Assembly (NCBI RefSeq): GCF_900129745.1 | Contig: NZ_FQWS01000002.1 | Coordinates: 992,001-1,056,000, forward strand | DNA: 64,000 bases | From: Winogradskyella jejuensis | Lineage (GTDB): Bacteria > Bacteroidota > Bacteroidia > Flavobacteriales > Flavobacteriaceae | Reading direction: 5' to 3' | Shown: one piece after another, positions 1 to 7,872 of the stretch | Numbering within the stretch: position 1 is the first letter of the stretch | How the letters are laid out: every line of letters starts with the position of its first letter | The notes under the pieces: generated by a model | The model's input: only the letters and a program-made list of their open reading frames with translations | What the model was told of the DNA's origin: nothing | Database searches by the model: none | Translations under genes and position numbers: made by a program

Positions 1-70
1 CAAGCGATAAGACTACAAAACCTAATAATACTAACAAATGCGGAAGAAATCCCTTTAGGTATTTTGACAT
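1..70 (-). CDS. YfhO-family membrane protein, N-terminal fragment
   Basis: An ATG at 70 on the minus strand opens a frame that runs out of the window after 23 codons. The visible residues are a short basic start followed by Phe-Leu-Pro-His and a run of Leu/Val/Phe, the beginning of a first membrane helix. This opening (basic residues, Leu-Pro-His-Leu-Leu, then a hydrophobic helix) is how flavobacterial YfhO-family multi-spanning proteins begin, which are large polytopic proteins linked to glycosylation of cell-surface polymers. It lies directly downstream of the DUF4834 gene on the same strand, so the two are probably co-transcribed. Only the first few percent of the protein is present, so the family call is an inference from the N-terminus and context. 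Confidence 0.5.
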   Translation of the reverse strand, partial: MSKYLKGFLPHLLVLLGFVVLSL

Positions 71-101
71 GAAAAAGAATTAAAATGAATTAGGCTGAAA
101 A

Positions 102-383
102 TTAATCAATTTCTTCGTAATCGATATATTCACCAACATTTTTATTTGAAGCATCATCTCTAGACGGCATTTTATCAATAACCGTTTCTCCTTCTTTTTG
201 TTTGGGTTGCTGTGCGCGTTGTTGCGCATTAAACTGTTGCCCAAATTTTTGTTCCATTTTTCGGGCAGCAAAACGTATTAATATAGGTGCGAATATTCGC
301 GATAAAATTTTAATTATAAAATATACAGCAATTATGTAAAGTAGCATTCGGGCTACACCATAGACTGATAAAGTAAAAATCAT
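102..383 (-). CDS. DUF4834 family small membrane protein
   Basis: A 93-residue protein with one hydrophobic segment (about residues 3-30), then a basic stretch and a Gln-rich linker, ending in an acidic tail. The second half carries a Glu-Gly-Glu-Thr-Val-Ile-Asp-Lys motif, which with the architecture matches the uncharacterised DUF4834 family of Bacteroidota. I chose the ATG at 383; an upstream TTG at 392 would add three residues without support. It probably sits in the inner membrane with its charged tail in the cytoplasm. It precedes the YfhO-like gene by about 30 bases and is likely in one operon with it. Function is unknown. Confidence 0.75.
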   Translation of the reverse strand: MIFTLSVYGVARMLLYIIAVYFIIKILSRIFAPILIRFAARKMEQKFGQQFNAQQRAQQPKQKEGETVIDKMPSRDDASNKNVGEYIDYEEID

Positions 384-462
384 ATGAATCAATTATATTT
401 CAAAAATACAATTAACATGATTTATAATCCGTTATAAATCCCTAAAAAAAGTATAAAATATC

Positions 463-470
463 TATATTTG
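463..470 (+). promoter_or_regulatory. TAnnTTTG -7 promoter box (TATATTTG)
   Basis: TATATTTG matches the Bacteroidota primary sigma -7 consensus TAnnTTTG. It lies 18 bases before the ATG at 489. The alternative TTG start at 468 falls inside this box, which argues for the downstream ATG. Confidence 0.55.
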
Positions 471-488
471 AAATCTAACCTATTTACC

Positions 489-1481
489 ATGAAACTACTA
501 AAACCTCTTTTTTTGTCTTTGATGCTGGCTGCCTCTATCCCAGCTATGTCACAATATACAGACGTTATAAACTCTAATAGACCTGGTGTTTCTAAAGCTG
601 CTTTTTCTGTAGGTACTAATGTATTACAGTTAGAATTAGGTGGCTACACAAACAAAGAAGAGCATACACCTTTAAACTACGAGGTTTCTGGTTTTGGTGT
701 TGATTTTGCTGCGCGATTTGGTTTGCTTTTAGAAGAATTAGAGGTAAATATTGAAGGTATTTATCAAAATGATACGTTTACATCGAACGCTTCTGCTATT
801 CCTACAGAAGATAAAAGGTCAAATTTTAGGACTTTTACAATTGGTGCCAAATATTTAGTTTATGACCCCTATAAAAATGCTGAGGAAGATAAACCCAACA
901 TATACAGTTATCATGCAAATAGACGTTTTAAGTGGAAATCACTTATTCCTGCAGTCGCTGTGTATTTAGGTGTCAATTTTGATACAGAAAATAACCCGTA
1001 TGTTCCATATACACCATTTGCACAATCTCTAGAAAGTGGTATAAGCCCAAAAGTGATGATTGCTACGCAAAATAACTTTGCTGGTGGATGGGTCTTTGTT
1101 ATGAATTTTTTTAAAGATAGAATTGGTACCGATTTCTCAGACTTTCAGTATATATTAACCTTGACACATTCATTTTCTGAACAATGGGTTTTATTTGGTG
1201 AAGCACAAGGTATTAAAAGTGATTTTTACTCTGACAATATATTCAGATTTGGTGGTGCATATCTGTGGACTAAGAACTTTCAGTTAGATGCCAATATTGC
1301 ATTTAATGCCAAAGACACGCCTTCGGTTTTCAATATTGCTTTTGGTGCTTCGTATCGATTTGATTGGCATAAGGACAAAGAAATCGATAATGGTGGAAAG
1401 GCTAGTGATAAAGTGGATACGTCTAAAAGAAAGACAAAACGAAAAAAGAAAAATACAGATTTCGATTCCGATAATATATAG
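489..1481 (+). CDS. Secreted outer-membrane beta-barrel protein, transporter/MetA-like
   Basis: A 330-residue protein with a clear signal peptide (short basic start, Leu-rich core, Ala-Met-Ser-Gln cleavage region near residue 22). The mature part opens with a 'Asn-Ser-Asn-Arg-Pro-Gly' segment and consists of alternating short strands rich in aromatic residues, as in outer-membrane barrels of the putative phenol-degradation MetA/transporter group found in Flavobacteria. The C-terminus is unusual for a barrel: after the last strand (Phe-Gly-Ala-Ser-Tyr-Arg-Phe) comes a roughly 35-residue hydrophilic Lys/Arg-rich and Asp-rich tail. The ATG at 489 was preferred because the upstream TTG lies in the -7 box. 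The GNAT gene starts 9 bases downstream, so they are probably co-transcribed. Substrate unknown. Confidence 0.65.
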   Translation: MKLLKPLFLSLMLAASIPAMSQYTDVINSNRPGVSKAAFSVGTNVLQLELGGYTNKEEHTPLNYEVSGFGVDFAARFGLLLEELEVNIEGIYQNDTFTSNASAIPTEDKRSNFRTFTIGAKYLVYDPYKNAEEDKPNIYSYHANRRFKWKSLIPAVAVYLGVNFDTENNPYVPYTPFAQSLESGISPKVMIATQNNFAGGWVFVMNFFKDRIGTDFSDFQYILTLTHSFSEQWVLFGEAQGIKSDFYSDNIFRFGGAYLWTKNFQLDANIAFNAKDTPSVFNIAFGASYRFDWHKDKEIDNGGKASDKVDTSKRKTKRKKKNTDFDSDNI

Positions 1482-1490
1482 CCTAACTAC

Positions 1491-2609
1491 ATGATTGAAA
1501 TTAAAGAAGCGATTTCTAAAAAGGAATTGAAACAGTTTGTAAAATTTCCTTTTAAACTCTATAAAAATTCAAAATATTGGGTGCCTCCCATCATAAGCGA
1601 AGAGCTAAAAACTTTTGATAAATCGGAAAACCCTGTTTTTAATGATGCCGAAGCTCGTTTTTTTCTAGCCTACAAAAACAATGAAATCGTTGGTAGGGTC
1701 GCTGCTATAATTAATTGGCTGGAGATAAAAAATCAAGATATACAAAAGATGCGTTTTGGTTGGTTTGATTTTATTGATGACTTACAAGTTAGTAAAGCCT
1801 TACTAAAAACTGTTGAGAAGATTGGCAAAGAACATAACCTCAAATATACAGAAGGACCTGTTGGTTTTTCTAATCTTGATAAGGTTGGTGTAATGACCGA
1901 AGGTTTTGATTCTATAGCGCCAATGATCACATGGTACAATCATCCATATTATGTAAATCATTATCAAGCACATGGATATACTGTTGAAAAAGAGTATTCT
2001 GAAAGCAAATTTCCTTTTGCCAATGTAAAGCCAGAATTTTTTAAAAAAGCACAAGAGCTGATTAAAAGACGTTACAAATTAACCGCATTAAATTTTATTA
2101 AAACGAGTGAGGTTATGCCTTATGCAGACCGCATGTTTGATTTATTTAATAAAAGTTATGCGTCACTGTCTTCATTTGTAGAAATTACTGATATTCAAAA
2201 AGAATACTTTAAAAAGAAGTTTATAAGTTTTGTAAATCCTGAATATATCAAATTTGTTTTGGATGAAAATGAAAATCTTGTAGCGTTCGCCATAGTAATG
2301 CCTCGTTTTGCAGATGCTTTACAAAAAGCTAAAGGTAAAATCTTTCCGTTTGGCGTATATCATATTCTGAAAGCAAAAAAGCACAGTAAGGATGTTATTT
2401 TTTATCTCATCGGTGTTCACCCAGATTATCAAAATAAAGGAGTCCATGCCGTGTTGTTTAATGAAATGTATGAAACATTTACAGCTAAAGGTATACAAAC
2501 TTGCTACAGAACACCTGAGCTTGAAGATAACGAAGCTATCCATAAAATCTGGAAGCATTTTGACCCTGTAGTTTATAAGCGTCGAAAGACGTTTAAGAAA
2601 AATCTATAA
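1491..2609 (+). CDS. GNAT-like N-acetyltransferase family protein
   Basis: A 372-residue cytosolic protein. The N-terminal part (about residues 15-80) holds the Trp-Val-Pro-Pro and 'hydrophobic-Gly-Arg-hydrophobic-Ala' elements of GCN5-related proteins. Near residues 305-325 an acetyl-CoA-binding-type segment appears, Gly-Val-His-Pro-Asp-Tyr-Gln-Asn-Lys-Gly. The length is about twice a simple GNAT domain, consistent with the two-domain YghO-like group that is often mislabelled 'GTP cyclohydrolase' in Flavobacteria; none of the GTP cyclohydrolase zinc or catalytic motifs are visible. It follows the outer-membrane protein gene with a 9-base gap and ends at a strong terminator. Substrate unknown. 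Confidence 0.65.
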   Translation: MIEIKEAISKKELKQFVKFPFKLYKNSKYWVPPIISEELKTFDKSENPVFNDAEARFFLAYKNNEIVGRVAAIINWLEIKNQDIQKMRFGWFDFIDDLQVSKALLKTVEKIGKEHNLKYTEGPVGFSNLDKVGVMTEGFDSIAPMITWYNHPYYVNHYQAHGYTVEKEYSESKFPFANVKPEFFKKAQELIKRRYKLTALNFIKTSEVMPYADRMFDLFNKSYASLSSFVEITDIQKEYFKKKFISFVNPEYIKFVLDENENLVAFAIVMPRFADALQKAKGKIFPFGVYHILKAKKHSKDVIFYLIGVHPDYQNKGVHAVLFNEMYETFTAKGIQTCYRTPELEDNEAIHKIWKHFDPVVYKRRKTFKKNL

Positions 2610-2612
2610 AAC

Positions 2613-2642
2613 AAAAAAAGCTACCATGTGGTAGCTTTTTTT
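2613..2642. terminator. Bidirectional intrinsic terminator
   Basis: An A-tract, an AGCTACC/GGTAGCT stem with a four-base loop and a T-tract form a hairpin that can terminate in both directions. It separates the convergent GNAT gene and the alpha-oxoamine synthase gene. Confidence 0.9.
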
Positions 2643-2660
2643 ATATCATAATAGAAAAAA

Positions 2661-3920
2661 TTACTCACCCATTGCCGCCATTAATGCTGCTGACATGCGC
2701 TTGTAAGTTCCGTTATCTAATCGTTCTCTAATGGCATCAAAAGCATCTAGAGTTTCTTCAACATCTTGTAATGTATGCGTTGCTGTAGGAATCATTCTTA
2801 GTAAAATTAATCCTTTAGGTATCACAGGATAAACCACTATAGAACAGAAGATTCCATGATTTTCTCTTAAGTCTCTAACTAAAGCCATAGCTTCAGGTAT
2901 ACTTCCTTTTAAATATACTGGAGTTACACAACTTTGCGTTGTTCCTATATCAAATCCACGCGCTTTTAAACCTGACTGTAAGGCATTTACAATCTTCCAA
3001 AGATTTTCCTTTAACTCAGGCATTGTTCGTAACATATCCAATCGCTTTAGAGCACCTTTTGTCAAGGTCATTTGCAATGATTTTGCAAACATTTGAGAAC
3101 GTAAGTTATATTTAAGGTAATCTATAATTTCTTTATCGCCAGCAATAAATGCACCTGTACTTGCCATAGACTTAGCAAATGTAGCAAAGTACACATCAAT
3201 ATCATCTTGTACGCCTTGTTCTTCTCCTGCTCCGGCACCAGTTGCACCTAAGGTTCCAAAGCCATGAGCATCATCAACCAAAAATCTAAAATTGAACTTC
3301 TTTTTTAGCTCAACGATTTCTTTTAAACGACCTTGCTCACCACGCATACCAAACACACCTTCTGAAATCACAAGAATTCCTCCACCGGTTTGCTCTGCCA
3401 TTTTTGTTGCACGCTCTAAGTTCTTCTCTAAACTTTCTACATCATTATGTTTATAAGTAAAACGTTTACCCATATGTAAACGAACACCATCTATAATACA
3501 AGCGTGTGCATCAACATCGTATACAATAATATCGTCCTTACCAACTAAAGCATCGATAGTTGACATGATACCTTGGTAACCAAAATTTAAAAGATATGCA
3601 GCTTCTTTATTTACAAATGCTGCTAACTCGTTTTGAAGTTGCTCATGTAAGTCTGTATGACCTGACATCATACGCGCTCCCATTGGATAGGCTGAACCAT
3701 ATTCTGCTGCAGCTTCTGCATCTACTTTACGAACTTCTGGATGATTGGCAAGGCCTAAATAATCGTTTATACTCCATGTAATAACTTCTTTACCTTGAAA
3801 CATCATACGGTTAGATATCTGTCCTTCAAGTTTTGGAAAAACAAAATAACCTTCAGCTTGAGATGCCCATTTTCCTAGCGGTCCCTTATCTCTGTAAATC
3901 TTTTCGAATAAATCCTTCAT
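2661..3920 (-). CDS. Alpha-oxoamine synthase; probable cysteate C-fatty-acyltransferase (sulfonolipid synthesis)
   Basis: A 419-residue PLP enzyme of fold type I. It has the Asn-Asp-Tyr-Leu-Gly substrate-region motif near residue 52, the Asp-Asp-Ala-His-Gly-Phe-Gly cofactor motif near residue 217, and a Phe-Ala-Lys-Ser-Met segment near residue 249 carrying the presumptive Schiff-base lysine. These place it with serine palmitoyltransferase, BioF and Kbl, which join an amino acid to an acyl thioester with loss of CO2. The protein resembles the universal flavobacterial member described in Flavobacterium johnsoniae and Capnocytophaga as condensing cysteate with an acyl chain to 3-ketocapnine, the first lipid step in capnine synthesis. 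The next gene upstream is a cysteine-synthase-like enzyme suited to making cysteate, which supports this over BioF (no other biotin genes nearby) or serine palmitoyltransferase. Each gene has its own terminator. Confidence 0.72.
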   Translation of the reverse strand: MKDLFEKIYRDKGPLGKWASQAEGYFVFPKLEGQISNRMMFQGKEVITWSINDYLGLANHPEVRKVDAEAAAEYGSAYPMGARMMSGHTDLHEQLQNELAAFVNKEAAYLLNFGYQGIMSTIDALVGKDDIIVYDVDAHACIIDGVRLHMGKRFTYKHNDVESLEKNLERATKMAEQTGGGILVISEGVFGMRGEQGRLKEIVELKKKFNFRFLVDDAHGFGTLGATGAGAGEEQGVQDDIDVYFATFAKSMASTGAFIAGDKEIIDYLKYNLRSQMFAKSLQMTLTKGALKRLDMLRTMPELKENLWKIVNALQSGLKARGFDIGTTQSCVTPVYLKGSIPEAMALVRDLRENHGIFCSIVVYPVIPKGLILLRMIPTATHTLQDVEETLDAFDAIRERLDNGTYKRMSAALMAAMGE

Positions 3921-4073
3921 ATTATCGCTTTCGAAATCATGTAAACCAAATTACTTTGAATCTGATTTATTAATTTTTTGTTAAAATTAGTTTAGCTTAA
4001 CTGAGCAAAATTAAGGCAAAATATTATGATTGCATAATTTATTTAGGCTTTATATTCACCAAGTTTTAAACAT

Positions 4074-4101
4074 AAAAAACCCCTCGAAATTCCGAAGGGT
4101 T
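4074..4101 (-). terminator. Intrinsic terminator of the cysteate-synthase-like gene
   Basis: On the minus strand an 8-bp stem (ACCCTTCG with CGAGGGGT, one G-U pair) is followed by six T residues. It begins about 25 bases after the stop codon of the gene ending at 4126, so that gene and the acyltransferase downstream are separately terminated. Confidence 0.85.
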
Positions 4102-4125
4102 CTATATTATAATAGCTCTAATAGT

Positions 4126-5163
4126 TTACTTCACGTACTCTATTGTGGCTTGCATTTCTGTTTGCGTATCAAAAAAGCCTTGGTCTTCCATCCACTTATC
4201 ATTGTAAACTTTACTCATATATCTGGATCCATGATCAGGGAATACCACAACTATATTATCCGTAGGCTTAAACTCACCTTCTTCGTTTAATTGCTTGATA
4301 GCCTGTAAAGCTGCACCGCTTGTATAACCAACAAAAAGACCTTCTTTACAAGAAATCTCACGTGCAGAGTGCGCACTTTCTTCATCTCCTACTTTTACAA
4401 ATTTGTCTATAGCATCAAAATCTGTTGCTGTAGGAATTAGATTTTTTCCAAGACCTTCAATACGGTAAGGGTATATTTCATTAGAATCGAACTCACGAGT
4501 TTCGTGATATTTCTTTAATACTGAACCGTAGGCATCGACACCTAATATTTTTACATTTGGATTCTGCTCTTTCAAATATTTTGCAATACCAGATATAGTC
4601 CCACCTGTTCCACTACACGCTACTAAATGTGTAATCTTTCCTTCAGTTTGTTCCCAAATTTCTGGACCTGTAGTTTTATAATGTGCTTCAGTATTTAAAA
4701 CATTAAAATATTGATTAATGTATACTGAACCTTTAATTTCACTATGTAAACGCTTTGCAACTTCGTAATAAGACCTTGGGTCATCCGCTTTTACGTGAGC
4801 AGGGCAAACGTAAACCTTTGCTCCCATTGACTTTAACATGTCAATCTTATCTGGAGAAGATTTTGAGCTTACTGCTAAAATACATTCGTACCCTTTGATG
4901 ATACTTACCATAGCAATACTAAAACCTGTATTACCAGATGTGGTTTCAATTATAGTATCACCAGGATTAAGAATACCTTGGCGTTCGGCTTCTTCTATAA
5001 TATGAAGTGCAATTCTGTCTTTTGAAGAGTGACCTGGATTAAAAGCTTCAACCTTTGCAAAAAAGTTGCCATCGAAACCTTCTGTAACCTTGTTTAATTT
5101 AATTAGGGGCGTACTTCCTATAAGCTGAAGTACATTGTCATAAACGTGTTTACTTTTCGTCAT
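4126..5163 (-). CDS. PLP-dependent cysteine-synthase/CBS-like enzyme; probable cysteate synthase
   Basis: A 345-residue fold-type II PLP enzyme. The cofactor lysine is in Asn-Pro-Gly-His-Ser-Ser-Lys-Asp-Arg near residue 48; the Thr-Ser-Gly-Asn-Thr-Gly asparagine loop is near residue 79; and the Ser-Gly-Thr-Gly-Gly-Thr phosphate-binding loop is near residue 186. Typical cysteine synthases read Gly-Gly-Ser-Val-Lys-Asp, so the Gly-His-Ser-Ser-Lys-Asp version is distinctive. There is no C-terminal regulatory CBS domain. The neighbouring gene encodes the probable cysteate acyltransferase, so the likely reaction is sulfite addition to phosphoserine (or a related aminoacrylate donor) giving cysteate for sulfonolipids. 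Plain cysteine synthase or cystathionine beta-synthase remain alternatives; the motif change and neighbour favour cysteate synthase. Confidence 0.68.
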   Translation of the reverse strand: MTKSKHVYDNVLQLIGSTPLIKLNKVTEGFDGNFFAKVEAFNPGHSSKDRIALHIIEEAERQGILNPGDTIIETTSGNTGFSIAMVSIIKGYECILAVSSKSSPDKIDMLKSMGAKVYVCPAHVKADDPRSYYEVAKRLHSEIKGSVYINQYFNVLNTEAHYKTTGPEIWEQTEGKITHLVACSGTGGTISGIAKYLKEQNPNVKILGVDAYGSVLKKYHETREFDSNEIYPYRIEGLGKNLIPTATDFDAIDKFVKVGDEESAHSAREISCKEGLFVGYTSGAALQAIKQLNEEGEFKPTDNIVVVFPDHGSRYMSKVYNDKWMEDQGFFDTQTEMQATIEYVK

Positions 5164-5234
5164 ATTTGTAATTTACTAGTAACAATATAAAAAATGCTAC
5201 CTAAAACCGTGCAAAATTACAATTTTTTTTTGGA

Positions 5235-7295
5235 TTATGCCGTAATTCCCTCAAGGTCTAGTAGAAAGGCAAACTCTTCAGCATCTTCTTTTAGAGATTC
5301 AAAACGACCTGAGGCACCACCATGACCAGCATCCATATTTGTTTTTAAAAACAATTTATTGTTATCTGTTTTTAATTCACGTAGTTTGGCTACCCATTTA
5401 GCTGGTTCCCAGTACTGTACTTGTGAATCATGCAATCCAGCTGTGACTAACATATTAGGATAATCTTTAGCCTGAATATTGTCATAAGGTGAATACGATT
5501 TCATATAATCGTAGTATAATCTATCATTAGGATTTCCCCATTCATCATACTCGCCAGTAGTTAATGGAATTGAATCGTCTAGCATAGTCGTTACAACATC
5601 CACAAAAGGAACAGCAGCAATAATGCCATTGTATAATTCTGGAGCTTCATTTATAACGGCACCCATGAGTAAACCACCTGCACTTCCGCCCATGGCGTAC
5701 AAGTGCTGTGAAGACGTGTAACGCTCTTTTATTAAATGAATGGAGCACGCGATAAAGTCTGTGAACGTGTTCTTCTTTTTTAAAAGCTTTCCATCATCGT
5801 ACCAATTACGACCTAAATATTCGCCACCACGAATATGAGATATAACATAAATAAATCCTCTGTCTAAAAGACTTAATCGAATCGTGGAAAAATAAGGGTC
5901 TACCGTTGAGCCATACGACCCATACGCATATTGCAATAACGGGTTATTTCCGTCTTTTTTTAATCCTTTTTTATAAACTACAGACATAGGGATTTTGGTT
6001 CCGTCATCTGCAGTTGCCCATAAACGTTCCTCAACATAATTCTCTTTTTTAAATGTACCTCCTAAAACTTCTTGTTCTTTTAAAACCATTTGAGATTTCG
6101 TTCTCATGTTAAAATCTATAACCGAAGCAGGTGTGTTTAAAGAATTATAACTGTAACGTAGAATTTCTATATCAAAATCTACATTTGTGCTTGTGTAGGC
6201 TGTATACGTCTCAGAAGCAAATGGTAAATAATAATCTTCACTTCCATCCCATCGCAATATTCGTATTTGATTTAGACCATTGGTACGTTCGCTTAATACT
6301 AGATAATCTTTAAAAATATCGACATTTTCAATCAAAGTTTCAGCTCTATGCGGAATGACATCTTCCCAATTACTAATATTAGTATTGGTTTCTGAAGTTT
6401 TCATTAACTTAAAATTGGCTGATTTGTCTTTATTGGTTAATACATAGAAATCTCCATTGTAATGCGCAATACTATATTCTAAACCTCTAACTCTAGGACT
6501 AAAAACTTTGAATTTTCCATCTGGATTATCAGCACTTAAAACATGATACTCGTTCGTCAATGTACTATAGCAAGCAATAATGATATACTTTCGAGATTTA
6601 GACTTATAAACAGCAACACCAAAAGTATCATCACCTTCTTCAAAAACTAGCTGGTCTTCAGTTTCTCCAAGTTTATGTTTATAGATTTGAAATGAGCGTA
6701 ATGTCTTTTCATCTTTTTTGGTATAAAACAGTGTTTTGTTATCGTTAGCCCAGCTTGAAGAACCTGTGGTGTATTCAATTTGGTCTTTTTTAATGTCTCC
6801 ACTAACTAAATCTTTTACATAAATCGTGTAGTTACGTCTTCCTGTTACATCTAAGCCATAAGAAACCGTGGTATTATCTGGACTTATAGAAATACCCACA
6901 AGCTTAAAATAACTATGACCCTCTGCCATTTTATTACAATCAAAGAGCAACTCTTCTTCTGCTTCTAAAGTCTCTTTCTTACGCGTGTAGATTGGGTAAT
7001 CTTTTCCTTTTTCGAACTTGGTGATATACCAATAGCCATTGTATTTGTAAGGCACAGACTCGTCATCTTCCTTAATTCGGGCTTTCATTTCTTCAAATAA
7101 ATCCTTCTGAAAATCTTTAGTATGCGCCATCATGGCATCATAATATGCATTCTCTGTTTTAAGATGATTGATAATGTCTTCATTTTCTCTATTTGCCATC
7201 CAAAAATAATTATCAATCCTTACATCTCCATGCTTTTCAAGCTTATGAGGGACTTGCTTTGCAATTGGTGGATTTTTGAGGGAAGTATCAGCCAT
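5235..7295 (-). CDS. ptrB: Oligopeptidase B (S9 family serine peptidase)
   Basis: A 686-residue protein without a signal peptide. Residues about 1-400 form the seven-bladed propeller that gates substrate access in this family, and the C-terminal part is the alpha/beta-hydrolase domain. The nucleophile is Ser538 in Gly-Gly-Ser-Ala-Gly-Gly. The acid is in the His-Asp-Ser-Gln-Val segment near residue 620, and the histidine in Ala-Gly-His-Gly-Gly near residue 657. The segment Thr-Thr-Gly-Glu-Tyr-Asp-Glu-Trp-Gly-Asn-Pro is characteristic of oligopeptidase B rather than prolyl oligopeptidase. Expected role: cytosolic cleavage of short peptides after basic residues. It is divergent from ybaB, with an 80-base shared intergenic region. 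Confidence 0.9.
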   Translation of the reverse strand: MADTSLKNPPIAKQVPHKLEKHGDVRIDNYFWMANRENEDIINHLKTENAYYDAMMAHTKDFQKDLFEEMKARIKEDDESVPYKYNGYWYITKFEKGKDYPIYTRKKETLEAEEELLFDCNKMAEGHSYFKLVGISISPDNTTVSYGLDVTGRRNYTIYVKDLVSGDIKKDQIEYTTGSSSWANDNKTLFYTKKDEKTLRSFQIYKHKLGETEDQLVFEEGDDTFGVAVYKSKSRKYIIIACYSTLTNEYHVLSADNPDGKFKVFSPRVRGLEYSIAHYNGDFYVLTNKDKSANFKLMKTSETNTNISNWEDVIPHRAETLIENVDIFKDYLVLSERTNGLNQIRILRWDGSEDYYLPFASETYTAYTSTNVDFDIEILRYSYNSLNTPASVIDFNMRTKSQMVLKEQEVLGGTFKKENYVEERLWATADDGTKIPMSVVYKKGLKKDGNNPLLQYAYGSYGSTVDPYFSTIRLSLLDRGFIYVISHIRGGEYLGRNWYDDGKLLKKKNTFTDFIACSIHLIKERYTSSQHLYAMGGSAGGLLMGAVINEAPELYNGIIAAVPFVDVVTTMLDDSIPLTTGEYDEWGNPNDRLYYDYMKSYSPYDNIQAKDYPNMLVTAGLHDSQVQYWEPAKWVAKLRELKTDNNKLFLKTNMDAGHGGASGRFESLKEDAEEFAFLLDLEGITA

Positions 7296-7336
7296 ATTTT
7301 ATAAATATTTTAAAATAAAAAAGTGGCGCAATTTAC

Positions 7337-7344
7337 TAATTTTG
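7337..7344 (+). promoter_or_regulatory. TAnnTTTG -7 box (TAATTTTG) of ybaB
   Basis: Exact match to TAnnTTTG, 30 bases before the ybaB ATG at 7375 and between two divergent genes. Confidence 0.5.
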
Positions 7345-7374
7345 CTACGTATAAATTTTTAAATCGAAAAGATT

Positions 7375-7686
7375 ATGTTTGGAGATATGATGGGCATGAT
7401 GAATAAACTAAAAGAAGCCCAAAAGAAAGTTGAAGAAACCAAAGAACGTTTGCATAGCGTTTTGTTAGACGAAGCCAGTAACGACAATAAATTAAAGGTG
7501 ACGATTACGGCAAACAGAACCATAAAATCTTTGGAAATAGACGAGGAATTATTGACCGATAAAGAAATGCTCGAAGATTATTTAATCTTAACCCTTAACA
7601 AAGCCATTGAACGCGCTACTGCTGTATATGAAACGGAATTGGCTGCAGTAGCAAAGGAAGGCATGCCGAATATTCCTGGATTATAG
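7375..7686 (+). CDS. ybaB: YbaB/EbfC family nucleoid-associated protein
   Basis: A 103-residue protein, the usual length of the family. It starts with a Met/Gly-rich Met-Met-Gly-Met-Met helix, then a coiled helix (Leu-Lys-Glu-Ala-Gln-Lys-Lys-Val-Glu), a central strand region with Val-Thr-Ile-Thr-Ala-Asn, and ends in Gly-Met-Pro-Asn-Ile-Pro-Gly-Leu, the 'Met-Pro-Gly' type C-terminus seen in YbaB. The protein forms dimers that bind DNA without strong sequence preference. It is monocistronic here (not paired with dnaX or recR) and is followed by a cluster of palindromic repeats. Confidence 0.88.
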   Translation: MFGDMMGMMNKLKEAQKKVEETKERLHSVLLDEASNDNKLKVTITANRTIKSLEIDEELLTDKEMLEDYLILTLNKAIERATAVYETELAAVAKEGMPNIPGL

Positions 7687-7763
7687 CCCCATTGTCCTTC
7701 GGACATTTCCCCAAAGGAGAAAATCTGTTCACTGTTGTGTTGTGACGGTGCCTTATTATTGTT

Positions 7764-7795
7764 TGTCATGCTGAACTTGATTCAGCATCTCACAT
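7764..7795. repeat. REP-like inverted repeat, family A copy 1
   Basis: An 8-bp perfect stem ATGCTGAA/TTCAGCAT around a 5-base loop, with conserved flanks (TGTC before, CTCACA after). A second copy in reverse orientation lies at 42131-42162 with a compensated base-pair change. This element type is common between flavobacterial genes. Confidence 0.7.
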
Positions 7796-7803
7796 ATAAT
7801 TTG

Positions 7804-7859
7804 AGACCTCAGAGGTTTTGGCTTCGCCTCCGCTCAGCCACCGAAAACCTGTGAGGTCT
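7804..7859. repeat. Long inverted repeat, REP-like family B
   Basis: Two 16-base arms, 7804-7819 and 7844-7859, are reverse complements apart from one mismatch (AGACCTCA...GGTTTT type). They enclose a 24-base insert containing GGCTTCGCCTCCGCTCAGCC, whose reverse complement resembles the GAGCG-GAG-CGAAGCC intergenic element of Flavobacteriaceae. It may also act as a transcription end for the converging ybaB and ltaE transcripts. Confidence 0.65.
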
Positions 7860-7872
7860 TTTCAATTCAAAA

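Noticed and set aside
2661..3920. Biotin synthesis enzyme BioF or glycine C-acetyltransferase Kbl
   Set aside because: The fold is shared, but there are no other biotin or threonine-dehydrogenase genes nearby and the flanking cysteine-synthase-like gene favours cysteate chemistry; kept as alternative only.
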